Assembly (NCBI RefSeq): GCF_012927125.1
Contig: NZ_JABBFZ010000016.1
Span: 1-64,000, forward strand
Length of the DNA stretch: 64,000 bases
Direction: 5' to 3'
From: Paraburkholderia antibiotica
GTDB lineage: Bacteria > Pseudomonadota > Gammaproteobacteria > Burkholderiales > Burkholderiaceae
The position numbers and the translations under genes are program-made. Below the pieces are notes generated by a model. The model saw only the letters and a list, made by a program, of their open reading frames with translations. It was not told the DNA's origin and searched no databases. Numbering within the stretch: position 1 is the stretch's first letter; every line of letters begins with the position of its first letter. Of the stretch, positions 8,801 to 17,714 are shown in pieces.

Positions 8801-9958
8801 ATGCTCGACGGCAAGGTCGCGAACGGCGGTCCGAAGAAGCTCGCGAAGGGCACGAAGATCGAACAGGCTTACCTGGAAGATCTGGATCACTACCACTGGT
8901 TCGACATCCGCCTCGCGGACGAAGAAGCAGCGGCGCAGCTCGAAGCGATCAAGAACTCGATCGAAGAAAAGCGTCACCAGTTCGACCTGGCCTTCGAAGA
9001 GAAGCGCAAGAAGCTCACGCAAGGCGACGAACTGCCGCCGGGCGTGCTGAAGATGGTCAAGGTGTACCTGGCAGTGAAGCGCCGTCTGCAGCCTGGCGAC
9101 AAGATGGCAGGCCGTCACGGTAACAAGGGTGTCGTGTCGAAGATCGTGCCGATCGAAGACATGCCGTACATGGCCGACGGCCGTCCGGCTGACGTCGTTC
9201 TGAACCCGCTCGGCGTGCCGTCGCGGATGAACGTGGGTCAGGTTCTCGAAGTGCATCTGGGTTGGGCCGCGAAGGGTCTCGGCTGGCGTATCGGCGAAAT
9301 GCTGCAGCGTCAGGCGAAGATCGCTGAACTGCGCGAATTCCTGATCAAGATCTACAACGAATCGGGCCGCGCCGAAGAGCTGGACAACTTCAGCGACGAC
9401 GAAATCCTCGAGCTGGCGAAGAACCTGCGCGAAGGCGTGCCGTTCGCAACGCCGGTGTTCGACGGTGCGACGGAAGAAGAAATGTCGCGCGCGCTGGATC
9501 TGGCATTCCCGGACGACATCGCTGAAAACCTCGGCATGACGCCGTCGAAGAACCAGGTGCGTCTGTACGACGGCCGCACGGGCGAGATGTTCGAACGTAC
9601 GGTGACGGTCGGCTACATGCACTACCTGAAGCTGCACCACCTGGTCGACGACAAGATGCACGCGCGTTCCACGGGTCCGTACTCGCTCGTCACGCAGCAG
9701 CCGTTGGGCGGTAAGGCGCAGTTCGGTGGCCAGCGTTTCGGTGAAATGGAAGTGTGGGCGCTCGAAGCGTACGGCGCATCGTACGTGCTGCAGGAAATGC
9801 TGACGGTGAAGTCGGACGACGTGACGGGCCGGACCAAGGTGTACGAGAACCTGGTCAAGGGCGATCACGTGATCGATGCCGGCATGCCTGAGTCGTTCAA
9901 CGTGTTGGTGAAGGAAATCCGGTCGCTGGGTATCGACATCGACCTGGACCGGAACTAA
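5852..9958 (+). CDS. rpoB: DNA-directed RNA polymerase subunit beta
   Basis: The beta subunit (1368 aa; E. coli has 1342) forms one jaw of the RNA polymerase catalytic cleft. The rifampicin-binding region reads [21 protein letters not shown] then SALGPGGL. The aspartate, histidine and serine most often changed in resistant mutants are wild type. The C terminus carries [21 protein letters not shown]-type sequence that contacts beta prime. It is followed 21 bases later by rpoC, so the two are made together. The codon bias is that of a highly expressed gene. Confidence 0.99.
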   Translation: [1368 protein letters not shown]

Positions 9959-9979
9959 TCGGACTACTGGAGAGAAGCG

Positions 9980-12900
9980 ATGAAAGCTTTGCTCGATCTA
10001 TTCAAGCAAGTCCAACAACCTGAAGTTTTTGATGCGATCAAGATCGGTCTGGCCTCGCCGGACAAGATCCGTTCGTGGTCGTTCGGTGAAGTCAAGAAGC
10101 CGGAAACCATCAACTACCGCACGTTCAAGCCGGAGCGGGATGGTCTGTTCTGCGCGAAGATTTTCGGTCCGATCAAGGACTACGAATGCCTTTGCGGCAA
10201 GTACAAGCGCCTGAAGCACCGTGGCGTGATCTGCGAGAAGTGCGGCGTCGAAGTGACGCTCGCGAAGGTGCGTCGCGAACGGATGGGCCACATCGAACTG
10301 GCCTCGCCGGTTGCGCACATCTGGTTCCTGAAGTCGCTGCCGTCGCGTCTGGGCATGGTGCTCGACATGACGCTGCGCGACATCGAGCGCGTGCTGTACT
10401 TCGAAGCATACGTGGTGATCGATCCGGGCATGACGCCGCTGAAAGCGCGTCAGATCATGACCGAAGAGGATTACTACAACAAGGTCGAGGAATACGGTGA
10501 CGAATTCCGCGCTGAAATGGGCGCGGAAGGTATCCGTGAACTGCTGCGCGCGATCAACATCGACGAGCAGGTCGAACTGCTGCGCACGGAACTGAAGAAC
10601 ACCGGTTCGGAAGCGAAGATCAAGAAGTACGCGAAGCGCCTGAAGGTGCTCGAGGCGTTCCAGCGTTCGGGCATCAAGCCGGACTGGATGGTCCTCGAAG
10701 TGCTGCCGGTGCTGCCGCCGGAACTGCGTCCGCTGGTGCCGCTCGACGGCGGCCGTTTCGCGACTTCGGACCTGAACGACCTGTATCGCCGCGTGATCAA
10801 CCGTAACAACCGGTTGAAGCGTCTGCTCGAGCTGAAGGCGCCTGAAATCATCGTCCGCAACGAAAAGCGGATGCTGCAGGAAGCCGTCGACTCGCTGCTC
10901 GACAACGGTCGTCGCGGTAAGGCAATGACCGGCGCGAACAAGCGTCCGCTGAAGTCGCTCGCCGACATGATCAAGGGTAAGGGCGGTCGTTTCCGTCAGA
11001 ACCTGTTGGGTAAGCGGGTCGACTACTCGGGTCGTTCGGTGATCGTGGTCGGCCCGACGCTCAAGCTGCATCAGTGCGGTCTGCCGAAGCTGATGGCGCT
11101 CGAACTGTTCAAGCCGTTCATCTTCAACAAGCTCGAAGTGATGGGTGTCGCTACCACCATCAAGGCTGCGAAGAAGGAAGTCGAGAACCAGACGCCGGTC
11201 GTGTGGGACATCCTCGAAGAGGTGATCCGCGAACATCCGGTCATGCTGAACCGTGCGCCGACGCTGCACCGTCTCGGTATCCAGGCTTTCGAGCCGGTGC
11301 TGATCGAAGGTAAGGCAATCCAGCTGCACCCGCTCGTTTGCGCGGCGTTCAACGCCGACTTCGACGGTGACCAGATGGCCGTTCACGTGCCGCTGTCGCT
11401 CGAAGCGCAGATGGAAGCGCGCACGCTGATGCTGGCGTCGAACAACGTGCTGTTCCCGGCTAACGGCGATCCGTCGATCGTGCCGTCGCAGGATATCGTG
11501 CTCGGTCTGTACTACGCGACCCGCGAAGCAGTGAATGGCAAGGGCGAAGGCCTGTCGTTCACGGGCGTGTCGGAAGTGCTGCGCGCGTACGAGAACAAGG
11601 AAGTCGAGCTGGCCTCGCGCGTCAACGTGCGGATCACTGAAATGGTCCACAACGAAGACAAGTCGGAAGGCGCGCCGGCATTCGTGCCGAAGATCACGCT
11701 GTACGCGACGACCGTGGGCCGCTCGATCCTGTCGGAAATTCTGCCGCCGGGTCTGCCGTTCTCGGTGCTGAACAAGCCGCTGAAGAAGAAGGAAATCTCG
11801 CGTCTGATCAACACGGCGTTCCGCAAGTGCGGTCTGCGCGAGACGGTGATTTTCGCCGACCAGTTGATGCAGTCGGGTTTCCGTCTGGCAACGCGCGCTG
11901 GTATCTCGATCTGCGTCGACGACATGCTCGTGCCGCCGCAGAAGGAAACCATCGTCGGCGACGCCGCGAAGAAGGTGAAGGAATACGACCGTCAGTACAT
12001 GTCGGGTCTCGTCACGTCGCAAGAGCGCTACAACAACGTGGTCGACATCTGGTCGGCAACGTCGGAAGCGGTCGGCAAGGCGATGATGGAGCAGCTGTCG
12101 ACGGAACCGGTCACGGACCGCGACGGCAACCAGACGCGTCAGGAGTCGTTCAACTCCATCTACATGATGGCCGACTCGGGTGCTCGTGGTTCCGCGGTTC
12201 AGATCCGTCAGCTGGCCGGTATGCGCGGCCTGATGGCGAAGCCGGACGGCTCGATCATCGAGACGCCGATTACGGCGAACTTCCGCGAAGGCCTGAACGT
12301 GTTGCAGTACTTCATCTCGACCCACGGTGCACGTAAGGGTCTGGCTGATACGGCACTGAAGACCGCGAACTCGGGTTACCTGACGCGTCGTCTCGTCGAC
12401 GTGACGCAGGATCTGGTCGTCGTCGAGGAAGATTGCGGTACGTCGAACGGCGTGGCAATGAAGGCGCTGGTCGAAGGCGGTGAAGTGGTCGAAGCGCTGC
12501 GCGACCGTATTCTGGGTCGTGTGACCGTGGCTGACGTCGTCAACCCGGAATCGCAGGAAACGCTGTTCGAAGCGGGCACGCTGCTCGACGAAGACGCGGT
12601 CGAAGACATCGAACGTCTCGGCATCGACGAAGTGCGCGTGCGCACGCCGCTGACCTGCGAAACGCGTTACGGTCTGTGCGCGGCCTGTTACGGTCGCGAC
12701 CTGGGCCGTGGCTCGTCGGTCAACGTCGGCGAAGCAGTCGGCGTGATCGCTGCGCAGTCGATCGGTGAGCCGGGCACGCAGCTGACGATGCGTACGTTCC
12801 ACATCGGTGGTGCGGCGTCGCGTGCGGCGGTTGCTTCGTCGGTCGAAGCGAAGTCGAACGGTACGGTGCGTTTCACGTCGACGATGCGTTACGTGACGAA

Positions 12901-14218
12901 TGCGAAGGGCGAGCAGATCGTCATCTCGCGTTCGGGCGAAGCGATGATTACCGACGATCACGGCCGCGAGCGCGAGCGTCACAAGGTGCCGTACGGCGCG
13001 ACGCTGCTGCAGCTCGACGGTGCGCAGATCAAGGCGGGCACGCAGCTGGCCACGTGGGATCCGATGACGCGTCCGATCATCACCGAGTACGGCGGTACGG
13101 TGAAGTTCGAAAACGTCGAGGAAGGCGTGACGGTCGCGAAGCAGATCGACGACGTGACGGGTCTGTCCACGCTGGTCGTGATCGACGTGAAGCGTCGTGG
13201 TTCGCAAGCGTCGAAGACGGTGCGTCCGCAGGTCAAGCTGCTCGATGCGAACGGCGAGGAAGTGAAGATCCCGAACACCGAGCACTCGGTGCAGATCGGC
13301 TTCCAGGTCGGCGCGCTGATCACCGTGAAGGACGGTCAGCAGGTGCAGGTCGGTGAAGTGCTCGCACGTATCCCGACCGAATCGCAGAAGACGCGTGACA
13401 TTACCGGTGGTCTGCCGCGTGTGGCGGAGTTGTTCGAAGCACGTTCGCCGAAGGACGCAGGTATCCTGGCGGAAGTCACGGGTACGACGTCGTTCGGTAA
13501 GGACACGAAGGGCAAGCAGCGTCTCGTTATCACGGACCTCGAGGGCAACCAGCACGAGTTCCTGATCGCGAAGGAAAAGCAGGTTCTGGTGCACGATGGT
13601 CAGGTCGTCAACAAGGGCGAAATGATCGTCGACGGGCCGGCGGATCCGCACGACATCCTGCGTTTGCAGGGCGTCGAAGCGCTGTCGCGTTACATCGTGG
13701 ACGAAGTGCAGGACGTGTACCGTCTGCAGGGCGTGAAGATCAACGACAAGCACATCGAAGTGATCGTGCGTCAGATGCTGCGCCGCGTGCAGATTACGGA
13801 CAACGGCGATACGCGTTTCATCCCGGGCGAACAGGTCGAGCGGTCGGACATGCTCGACGAGAACGACCGTATGATCGCGGAAGACAAGCGTCCGGCAACG
13901 TACGAAAACGTGCTGCTCGGTATCACGAAGGCGTCGCTGTCGACCGATTCGTTCATCTCCGCGGCGTCGTTCCAGGAAACGACCCGCGTGCTGACCGAAG
14001 CGGCGATCATGGGCAAGCGCGACGATCTGCGTGGCCTGAAGGAAAACGTGATCGTCGGCCGTCTGATTCCGGCTGGTACGGGTCTCGCGTTCCACAAGGC
14101 ACGCAAGAGCAAGGAAATGGCCGACCGCGAGCGTTTCGATCAGATCGCAGCGGAAGAGTCGTTCGACTTCGGTACGCCGGAAGCCCCGGCTGCCGAACAG
14201 CAGCACTCGGGCGAATAA
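9980..14218 (+). CDS. rpoC: DNA-directed RNA polymerase subunit beta prime
   Basis: The beta prime subunit (1412 aa; E. coli has 1407) carries the catalytic Mg-binding motif NADFDGDQM. Near the N terminus is the zinc site with cysteines in CLCGKYKR and CEKCGV. A second cysteine cluster (CETRYGLCAACYGRD) lies in the C-terminal half. A ribosome site GGAGAG sits 8 bases before the ATG. The end is followed by a strong terminator, which closes the rpoBC operon. A full-length antisense reading frame over this gene is a codon-bias artefact. Confidence 0.99.
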   Translation: MKALLDLFKQVQQPEVFDAIKIGLASPDKIRSWSFGEVKKPETINYRTFKPERDGLFCAKIFGPIKDYECLCGKYKRLKHRGVICEKCGVEVTLAKVRRERMGHIELASPVAHIWFLKSLPSRLGMVLDMTLRDIERVLYFEAYVVIDPGMTPLKARQIMTEEDYYNKVEEYGDEFRAEMGAEGIRELLRAINIDEQVELLRTELKNTGSEAKIKKYAKRLKVLEAFQRSGIKPDWMVLEVLPVLPPELRPLVPLDGGRFATSDLNDLYRRVINRNNRLKRLLELKAPEIIVRNEKRMLQEAVDSLLDNGRRGKAMTGANKRPLKSLADMIKGKGGRFRQNLLGKRVDYSGRSVIVVGPTLKLHQCGLPKLMALELFKPFIFNKLEVMGVATTIKAAKKEVENQTPVVWDILEEVIREHPVMLNRAPTLHRLGIQAFEPVLIEGKAIQLHPLVCAAFNADFDGDQMAVHVPLSLEAQMEARTLMLASNNVLFPANGDPSIVPSQDIVLGLYYATREAVNGKGEGLSFTGVSEVLRAYENKEVELASRVNVRITEMVHNEDKSEGAPAFVPKITLYATTVGRSILSEILPPGLPFSVLNKPLKKKEISRLINTAFRKCGLRETVIFADQLMQSGFRLATRAGISICVDDMLVPPQKETIVGDAAKKVKEYDRQYMSGLVTSQERYNNVVDIWSATSEAVGKAMMEQLSTEPVTDRDGNQTRQESFNSIYMMADSGARGSAVQIRQLAGMRGLMAKPDGSIIETPITANFREGLNVLQYFISTHGARKGLADTALKTANSGYLTRRLVDVTQDLVVVEEDCGTSNGVAMKALVEGGEVVEALRDRILGRVTVADVVNPESQETLFEAGTLLDEDAVEDIERLGIDEVRVRTPLTCETRYGLCAACYGRDLGRGSSVNVGEAVGVIAAQSIGEPGTQLTMRTFHIGGAASRAAVASSVEAKSNGTVRFTSTMRYVTNAKGEQIVISRSGEAMITDDHGRERERHKVPYGATLLQLDGAQIKAGTQLATWDPMTRPIITEYGGTVKFENVEEGVTVAKQIDDVTGLSTLVVIDVKRRGSQASKTVRPQVKLLDANGEEVKIPNTEHSVQIGFQVGALITVKDGQQVQVGEVLARIPTESQKTRDITGGLPRVAELFEARSPKDAGILAEVTGTTSFGKDTKGKQRLVITDLEGNQHEFLIAKEKQVLVHDGQVVNKGEMIVDGPADPHDILRLQGVEALSRYIVDEVQDVYRLQGVKINDKHIEVIVRQMLRRVQITDNGDTRFIPGEQVERSDMLDENDRMIAEDKRPATYENVLLGITKASLSTDSFISAASFQETTRVLTEAAIMGKRDDLRGLKENVIVGRLIPAGTGLAFHKARKSKEMADRERFDQIAAEESFDFGTPEAPAAEQQHSGE

Positions 14219-14260
14219 GTCCTGGGGCGGCTTGCGCCGCCTCGGCTTAACCGCCTCGAA

Positions 14261-14293
14261 AGCCGCTCAGTTTCGACTGAGCGGCTTTTTTAT
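14261..14293 (+). terminator. rpoBC terminator
   Basis: There is a perfect 11-bp stem (AAGCCGCTCAG / CTGAGCGGCTT) with loop TTTCGA and a following TTTTTTAT run. It separates rpoC from recQ. Confidence 0.92.
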
Positions 14294-14458
14294 GCGCGTT
14301 TCTTTCGTGCGCGATACGGCGCATGTCGACGGAATTGCGTCGATGATGCCTAGGCCAATCGGCTAACGTTGTCGCAAACCGAGGGCGTGGAGCGAATGCG
14401 TTGGTAAAATTCGTGTCACTGCTTAAAAGCCGCCCCTTTCGCCGCCTCTCTCAAATTC

Positions 14459-16306
14459 ATGTCCCGTCCGCTCGAAATCCTCAACGAAGTCTTCGGTTAT
14501 CCCGCATTCAGAGGCCAGCAGGGCGAAATTGTCGAACACGTCGCCGATGGCGGCGATTGCCTCGTGTTGATGCCGACAGGCGGCGGCAAATCGCTGTGTT
14601 ACCAGATTCCGTCGCTGGTGCGGCGCGAACGCGGCTTCGGTACGGGCATCGTGGTGTCGCCGCTGATCGCGTTGATGCAAGACCAGGTGGCCGCGCTGAC
14701 CGAAGTCGGCGTGCGCGCTGCATATCTGAACTCGACGCTGTCGAGCGCGGAAGCGATGGCGACCGAGCGCGCGCTGCGCGACGGCGACATCGACCTGCTG
14801 TACGTGGCGCCGGAACGGCTGATGACGCCGCGCTTTCAGGAGTTGCTCGAGCGCACGCGCATCGGCCTCTTCGCGATCGACGAAGCGCATTGCGTGTCGC
14901 AATGGGGGCACGATTTCCGGCCCGAATATATCCAGCTGTCGGTGCTGCACGAGCGCTTTCCTGACGTGCCGCGCATCGCGCTTACGGCTACCGCGGACGC
15001 GATCACCCGCGACGAAATCATTCACCGCCTCGCGCTCGATGATGCGCGCGTGTTCGTGTCGAGCTTCGACCGGCCGAACATCCGCTACCGGATCGTCGAA
15101 AAGGACAATGCGCGTACGCAGTTGCTGGACTTCATCCGCGCGGAACATACGAAGGCAGATGGTACGACCGACGCGGGTGTCGTCTATTGCCTGTCGCGCC
15201 GCAAGGTCGAGGAGACCGCGGAGTGGCTGAAGGAAAAGGGCATGCGCGCGCTGCCGTATCACGCCGGTATGGAATTCGAGGTGCGTCAGAAGCACCAGGA
15301 GATGTTCCAGCGCGAGGAAGGCATCGTGATGTGTGCGACGATCGCGTTCGGCATGGGGATCGACAAACCTGACGTGCGGTTCGTCGCGCATCTGGACCTG
15401 CCGAAGAGCGTCGAAGGGTACTACCAGGAAACCGGCCGCGCGGGCCGCGACGGCATGCCGTCGAACGCGTGGATGGCCTACGGGCTCGGCGACGTTGTGC
15501 AGCAGCGCAAGATGATCGACGAGTCCGAAGCCGACGAGGCGCACAAGCGCGTGCAGACCGGCAAACTCGACGCGCTGCTCGGTCTGTGCGAAACGGCGAC
15601 GTGCCGGCGTGTGCGGCTGCTCGCGTACTTCGGCGAAGCGAGCCAGCCATGTGGCAACTGCGACAACTGCCTCGAACCGCCGCCGACGTGGGATGGGACA
15701 CGCGAGGCGCAGATGGCGCTGTCGTGCGTGTTTCGCGCGCAACGGGCGAGCGGCTTTCACTTCGGCGCCGGCCATCTGATCGACATTCTGCGTGGCAATC
15801 GTAGCGAGAAAATCATGCAGCGCGGCCACGAGAAACTGACCACGTTCGGTATCGGTGCGGCGCTCGGCGAGCCGGAATGGCGCGCGGTGTTTCGCCAGCT
15901 CGTCGCGTTCGGCTATCTAACGGTCGATCACGAGGGCTTTGGCTCGCTGGTGCTGACGGAGGCGAGCAAGCCGGTGCTCAAGGGCGAGCAGAAAGTCACG
16001 ATGCGCCGCTACGTGAAACCGACGCGCACGCGGCAGTCGTCCGGCCGCACGAGCGAGCGCGCCGATCCGACGATCGGCATGGGCCCGCGCGAGCGCGCCC
16101 GCTGGGAGCGTCTGCGCATGTGGCGAACCGAAACCGCGAAGAGCGACGGCGTGCCGGCGTACGTGATTTTTCACGACGCGACGCTTGCGGAAATTGCCCG
16201 GCTTGGCCCCGGTTCGATCGACGATCTGCGTGGCATTCCCGGTATGGGCGCGCGTAAGCTCGATCGTTTCGGCTACGAATTGCTGCACGTCGTGGCCGCG
16301 GACTGA
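14459..16306 (+). CDS. recQ: ATP-dependent DNA helicase RecQ
   Basis: RecQ (615 aa) is a 3'-5' superfamily 2 helicase acting in recombination and fork repair. Walker A TGGGKS (residues 40-45) and the DEAH box (141-144) followed by CVSQWGHDFRPEY define the helicase core. The RQC zinc site shows four cysteines, ending CGNCDNC near 405. A C-terminal HRDC domain occupies the last 80 residues. The length matches E. coli RecQ. It stands alone between the rpoBC terminator and the str promoter, with weaker codon bias than its neighbours. No strong ribosome site was seen at the ATG. Confidence 0.97.
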   Translation: MSRPLEILNEVFGYPAFRGQQGEIVEHVADGGDCLVLMPTGGGKSLCYQIPSLVRRERGFGTGIVVSPLIALMQDQVAALTEVGVRAAYLNSTLSSAEAMATERALRDGDIDLLYVAPERLMTPRFQELLERTRIGLFAIDEAHCVSQWGHDFRPEYIQLSVLHERFPDVPRIALTATADAITRDEIIHRLALDDARVFVSSFDRPNIRYRIVEKDNARTQLLDFIRAEHTKADGTTDAGVVYCLSRRKVEETAEWLKEKGMRALPYHAGMEFEVRQKHQEMFQREEGIVMCATIAFGMGIDKPDVRFVAHLDLPKSVEGYYQETGRAGRDGMPSNAWMAYGLGDVVQQRKMIDESEADEAHKRVQTGKLDALLGLCETATCRRVRLLAYFGEASQPCGNCDNCLEPPPTWDGTREAQMALSCVFRAQRASGFHFGAGHLIDILRGNRSEKIMQRGHEKLTTFGIGAALGEPEWRAVFRQLVAFGYLTVDHEGFGSLVLTEASKPVLKGEQKVTMRRYVKPTRTRQSSGRTSERADPTIGMGPRERARWERLRMWRTETAKSDGVPAYVIFHDATLAEIARLGPGSIDDLRGIPGMGARKLDRFGYELLHVVAAD

Positions 16307-16368
16307 CCCCGGCCGACCTTTGCCCGGCGGTTTTCATGGATCCACAGGGTGCGAAACATCGCAACCTG

Positions 16369-16398
16369 TTGACTCCCTTAGTATTTTCGGAATATTAT
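16369..16398 (+). promoter_or_regulatory. Sigma-70 promoter of the str operon (rpsL-rpsG-fusA-tuf)
   Basis: A -35 TTGACT (16369-16374) and a -10 TATTAT (16393-16398) are 18 bases apart. The predicted start near 16405 gives a leader of about 145 bases. That leader holds a hairpin of GCACGGCT and AGTCGTGC (one wobble). It lies just after recQ and before rpsL. Confidence 0.75.
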
Positions 16399-16549
16399 GC
16401 TAGGTTCCGGTTCTTGGAATGCCCACGCACGGCTTGAGTTAACAAAAACGAGTCGTGCATGAGCAGGCCAGCTGGAAGTTCGATGCGCAGGCGTTTCCGC
16501 TTTGCCCGGAAACAGATGCGTCGATTTTGTTCAATTTCAGGAATAAACA

Positions 16550-16930
16550 ATGCCAACCATCAATCAACTGGTTCGCAAAGGCCGCACGTCGGAAACGACG
16601 AAGAGCAAGAGCCCGGCCTTGCAGGACTGCCCCCAGCGTCGCGGCGTGTGCACCCGTGTGTACACCACGACGCCGAAGAAGCCGAACTCGGCACTCCGTA
16701 AGGTCGCCAAGGTTCGTCTGACGAATGGCTTCGAAGTCATTTCGTACATCGGTGGTGAAGGCCACAACCTGCAGGAACACTCGGTCGTGCTGATTCGCGG
16801 CGGCCGTGTGAAGGACTTGCCAGGTGTGCGTTACCACATGGTTCGCGGCTCGCTGGATACCCAGGGCGTCAAGGATCGTAAGCAGGCTCGCTCGAAGTAC
16901 GGTGCGAAGCGTGCCAAGGCTGGCAAGTAA
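16550..16930 (+). CDS. rpsL: 30S ribosomal protein S12
   Basis: S12 (126 aa) sits at the decoding centre and affects accuracy. The loops mutated in streptomycin resistance, [11 protein letters not shown] (about 41-51) and [13 protein letters not shown] (about 84-96), are wild type. It is the first gene of the str operon and is 181 bases ahead of rpsG. That spacer is a likely place for S7-dependent feedback, as in E. coli, but I did not identify the element. Confidence 0.98.
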
Positions 16931-17111
16931 TTAGCCGGTCAGTCGTAGTTTCAGGTCGCCTGCACAGGCGGTTAATGGCGATGGTGCCGGAATAGTCGGT
17001 GCTATCGAGTAAGTGGTCACCCGACCAGGCTGGTAAGTCTTACGGATGAATCGGGTTAGTTGGTGGCCGCGGGGCTATGAATAGCTCCAACTGAAAAGTA
17101 AAGGAAGAAAC

Positions 17112-17582
17112 ATGCCGCGTCGTCGCGAAGTCCCCAAGCGGGAAGTGTTGCCGGATCCGAAGTTCGGTAACGTTGATGTAGCAAAGTTCATGAACGTGCT
17201 GATGCTCTCCGGCAAGAAGTCGGTTGCCGAGCGTATAGTGTACGGCGCTTTCGAACAGATCCAGACCAAGGGTGGCAAGGACCCGCTGGAAGTGTTCACG
17301 GTGGCGCTCAACAACGTCAAGCCGGTGGTCGAAGTGAAGAGCCGCCGCGTTGGTGGTGCGAACTATCAGGTTCCGGTCGAAGTGCGCCCGTCGCGTCGTA
17401 TGGCATTGGCGATGCGTTGGCTGCGTGAAGCCGCGAAGAAGCGCAGCGAGAAGTCGATGGCCCTGCGTCTGGCAGGTGAACTCTCCGAAGCGGCCGAAGG
17501 CCGTGGCGGCGCGATGAAGAAGCGCGACGAAGTTCACCGGATGGCAGAAGCCAACAAGGCGTTCTCGCACTTCCGTTTCTAA
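17112..17582 (+). CDS. rpsG: 30S ribosomal protein S7
   Basis: S7 (156 aa) nucleates assembly of the 30S head and in E. coli represses the str operon. It begins MPRRREVPKREVLPDPK and contains the RSRRVGGANYQVPVEVRP-type strand and helix region typical of the family. The ribosome site AAGGAAG precedes the ATG by 6 bases. A terminator-like hairpin lies downstream before fusA. Confidence 0.98.
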   Translation: MPRRREVPKREVLPDPKFGNVDVAKFMNVLMLSGKKSVAERIVYGAFEQIQTKGGKDPLEVFTVALNNVKPVVEVKSRRVGGANYQVPVEVRPSRRMALAMRWLREAAKKRSEKSMALRLAGELSEAAEGRGGAMKKRDEVHRMAEANKAFSHFRF

Positions 17583-17624
17583 GCTTCCCGACTTCGGGTT
17601 TAGCGGAAAAACGGAAAGAAATTC

Positions 17625-17659
17625 CGGGCGGGTGCGCTTCAAAAGCGCCTCGCCCGTTT
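17625..17659 (+). terminator. Hairpin between rpsG and fusA
   Basis: CGGGCG (17625-17630) pairs with CGCCCG (17651-17656), extended inward by a second helix (GCGCTT/AAGCGC type) and a small loop. TTTGTGTT follows. It is probably a partial terminator or processing site setting S12/S7 levels against EF-G/EF-Tu. The function is inferred. Confidence 0.45.
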
Positions 17660-17714
17660 GTGTTACAGCGCGATGGGTATTTCTCGCATCGCGTCATCCC
17701 AATAGAGGATCAAA

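Noticed and set aside
9998..14206. A 1402-codon open frame on the minus strand opposite rpoC, and similar long frames opposite rpoB and tuf
   Set aside because: They mirror the codon structure of highly biased GC-rich genes, are rich in Arg/His/Val without domains, and lack ribosome sites. The sense genes are certain.
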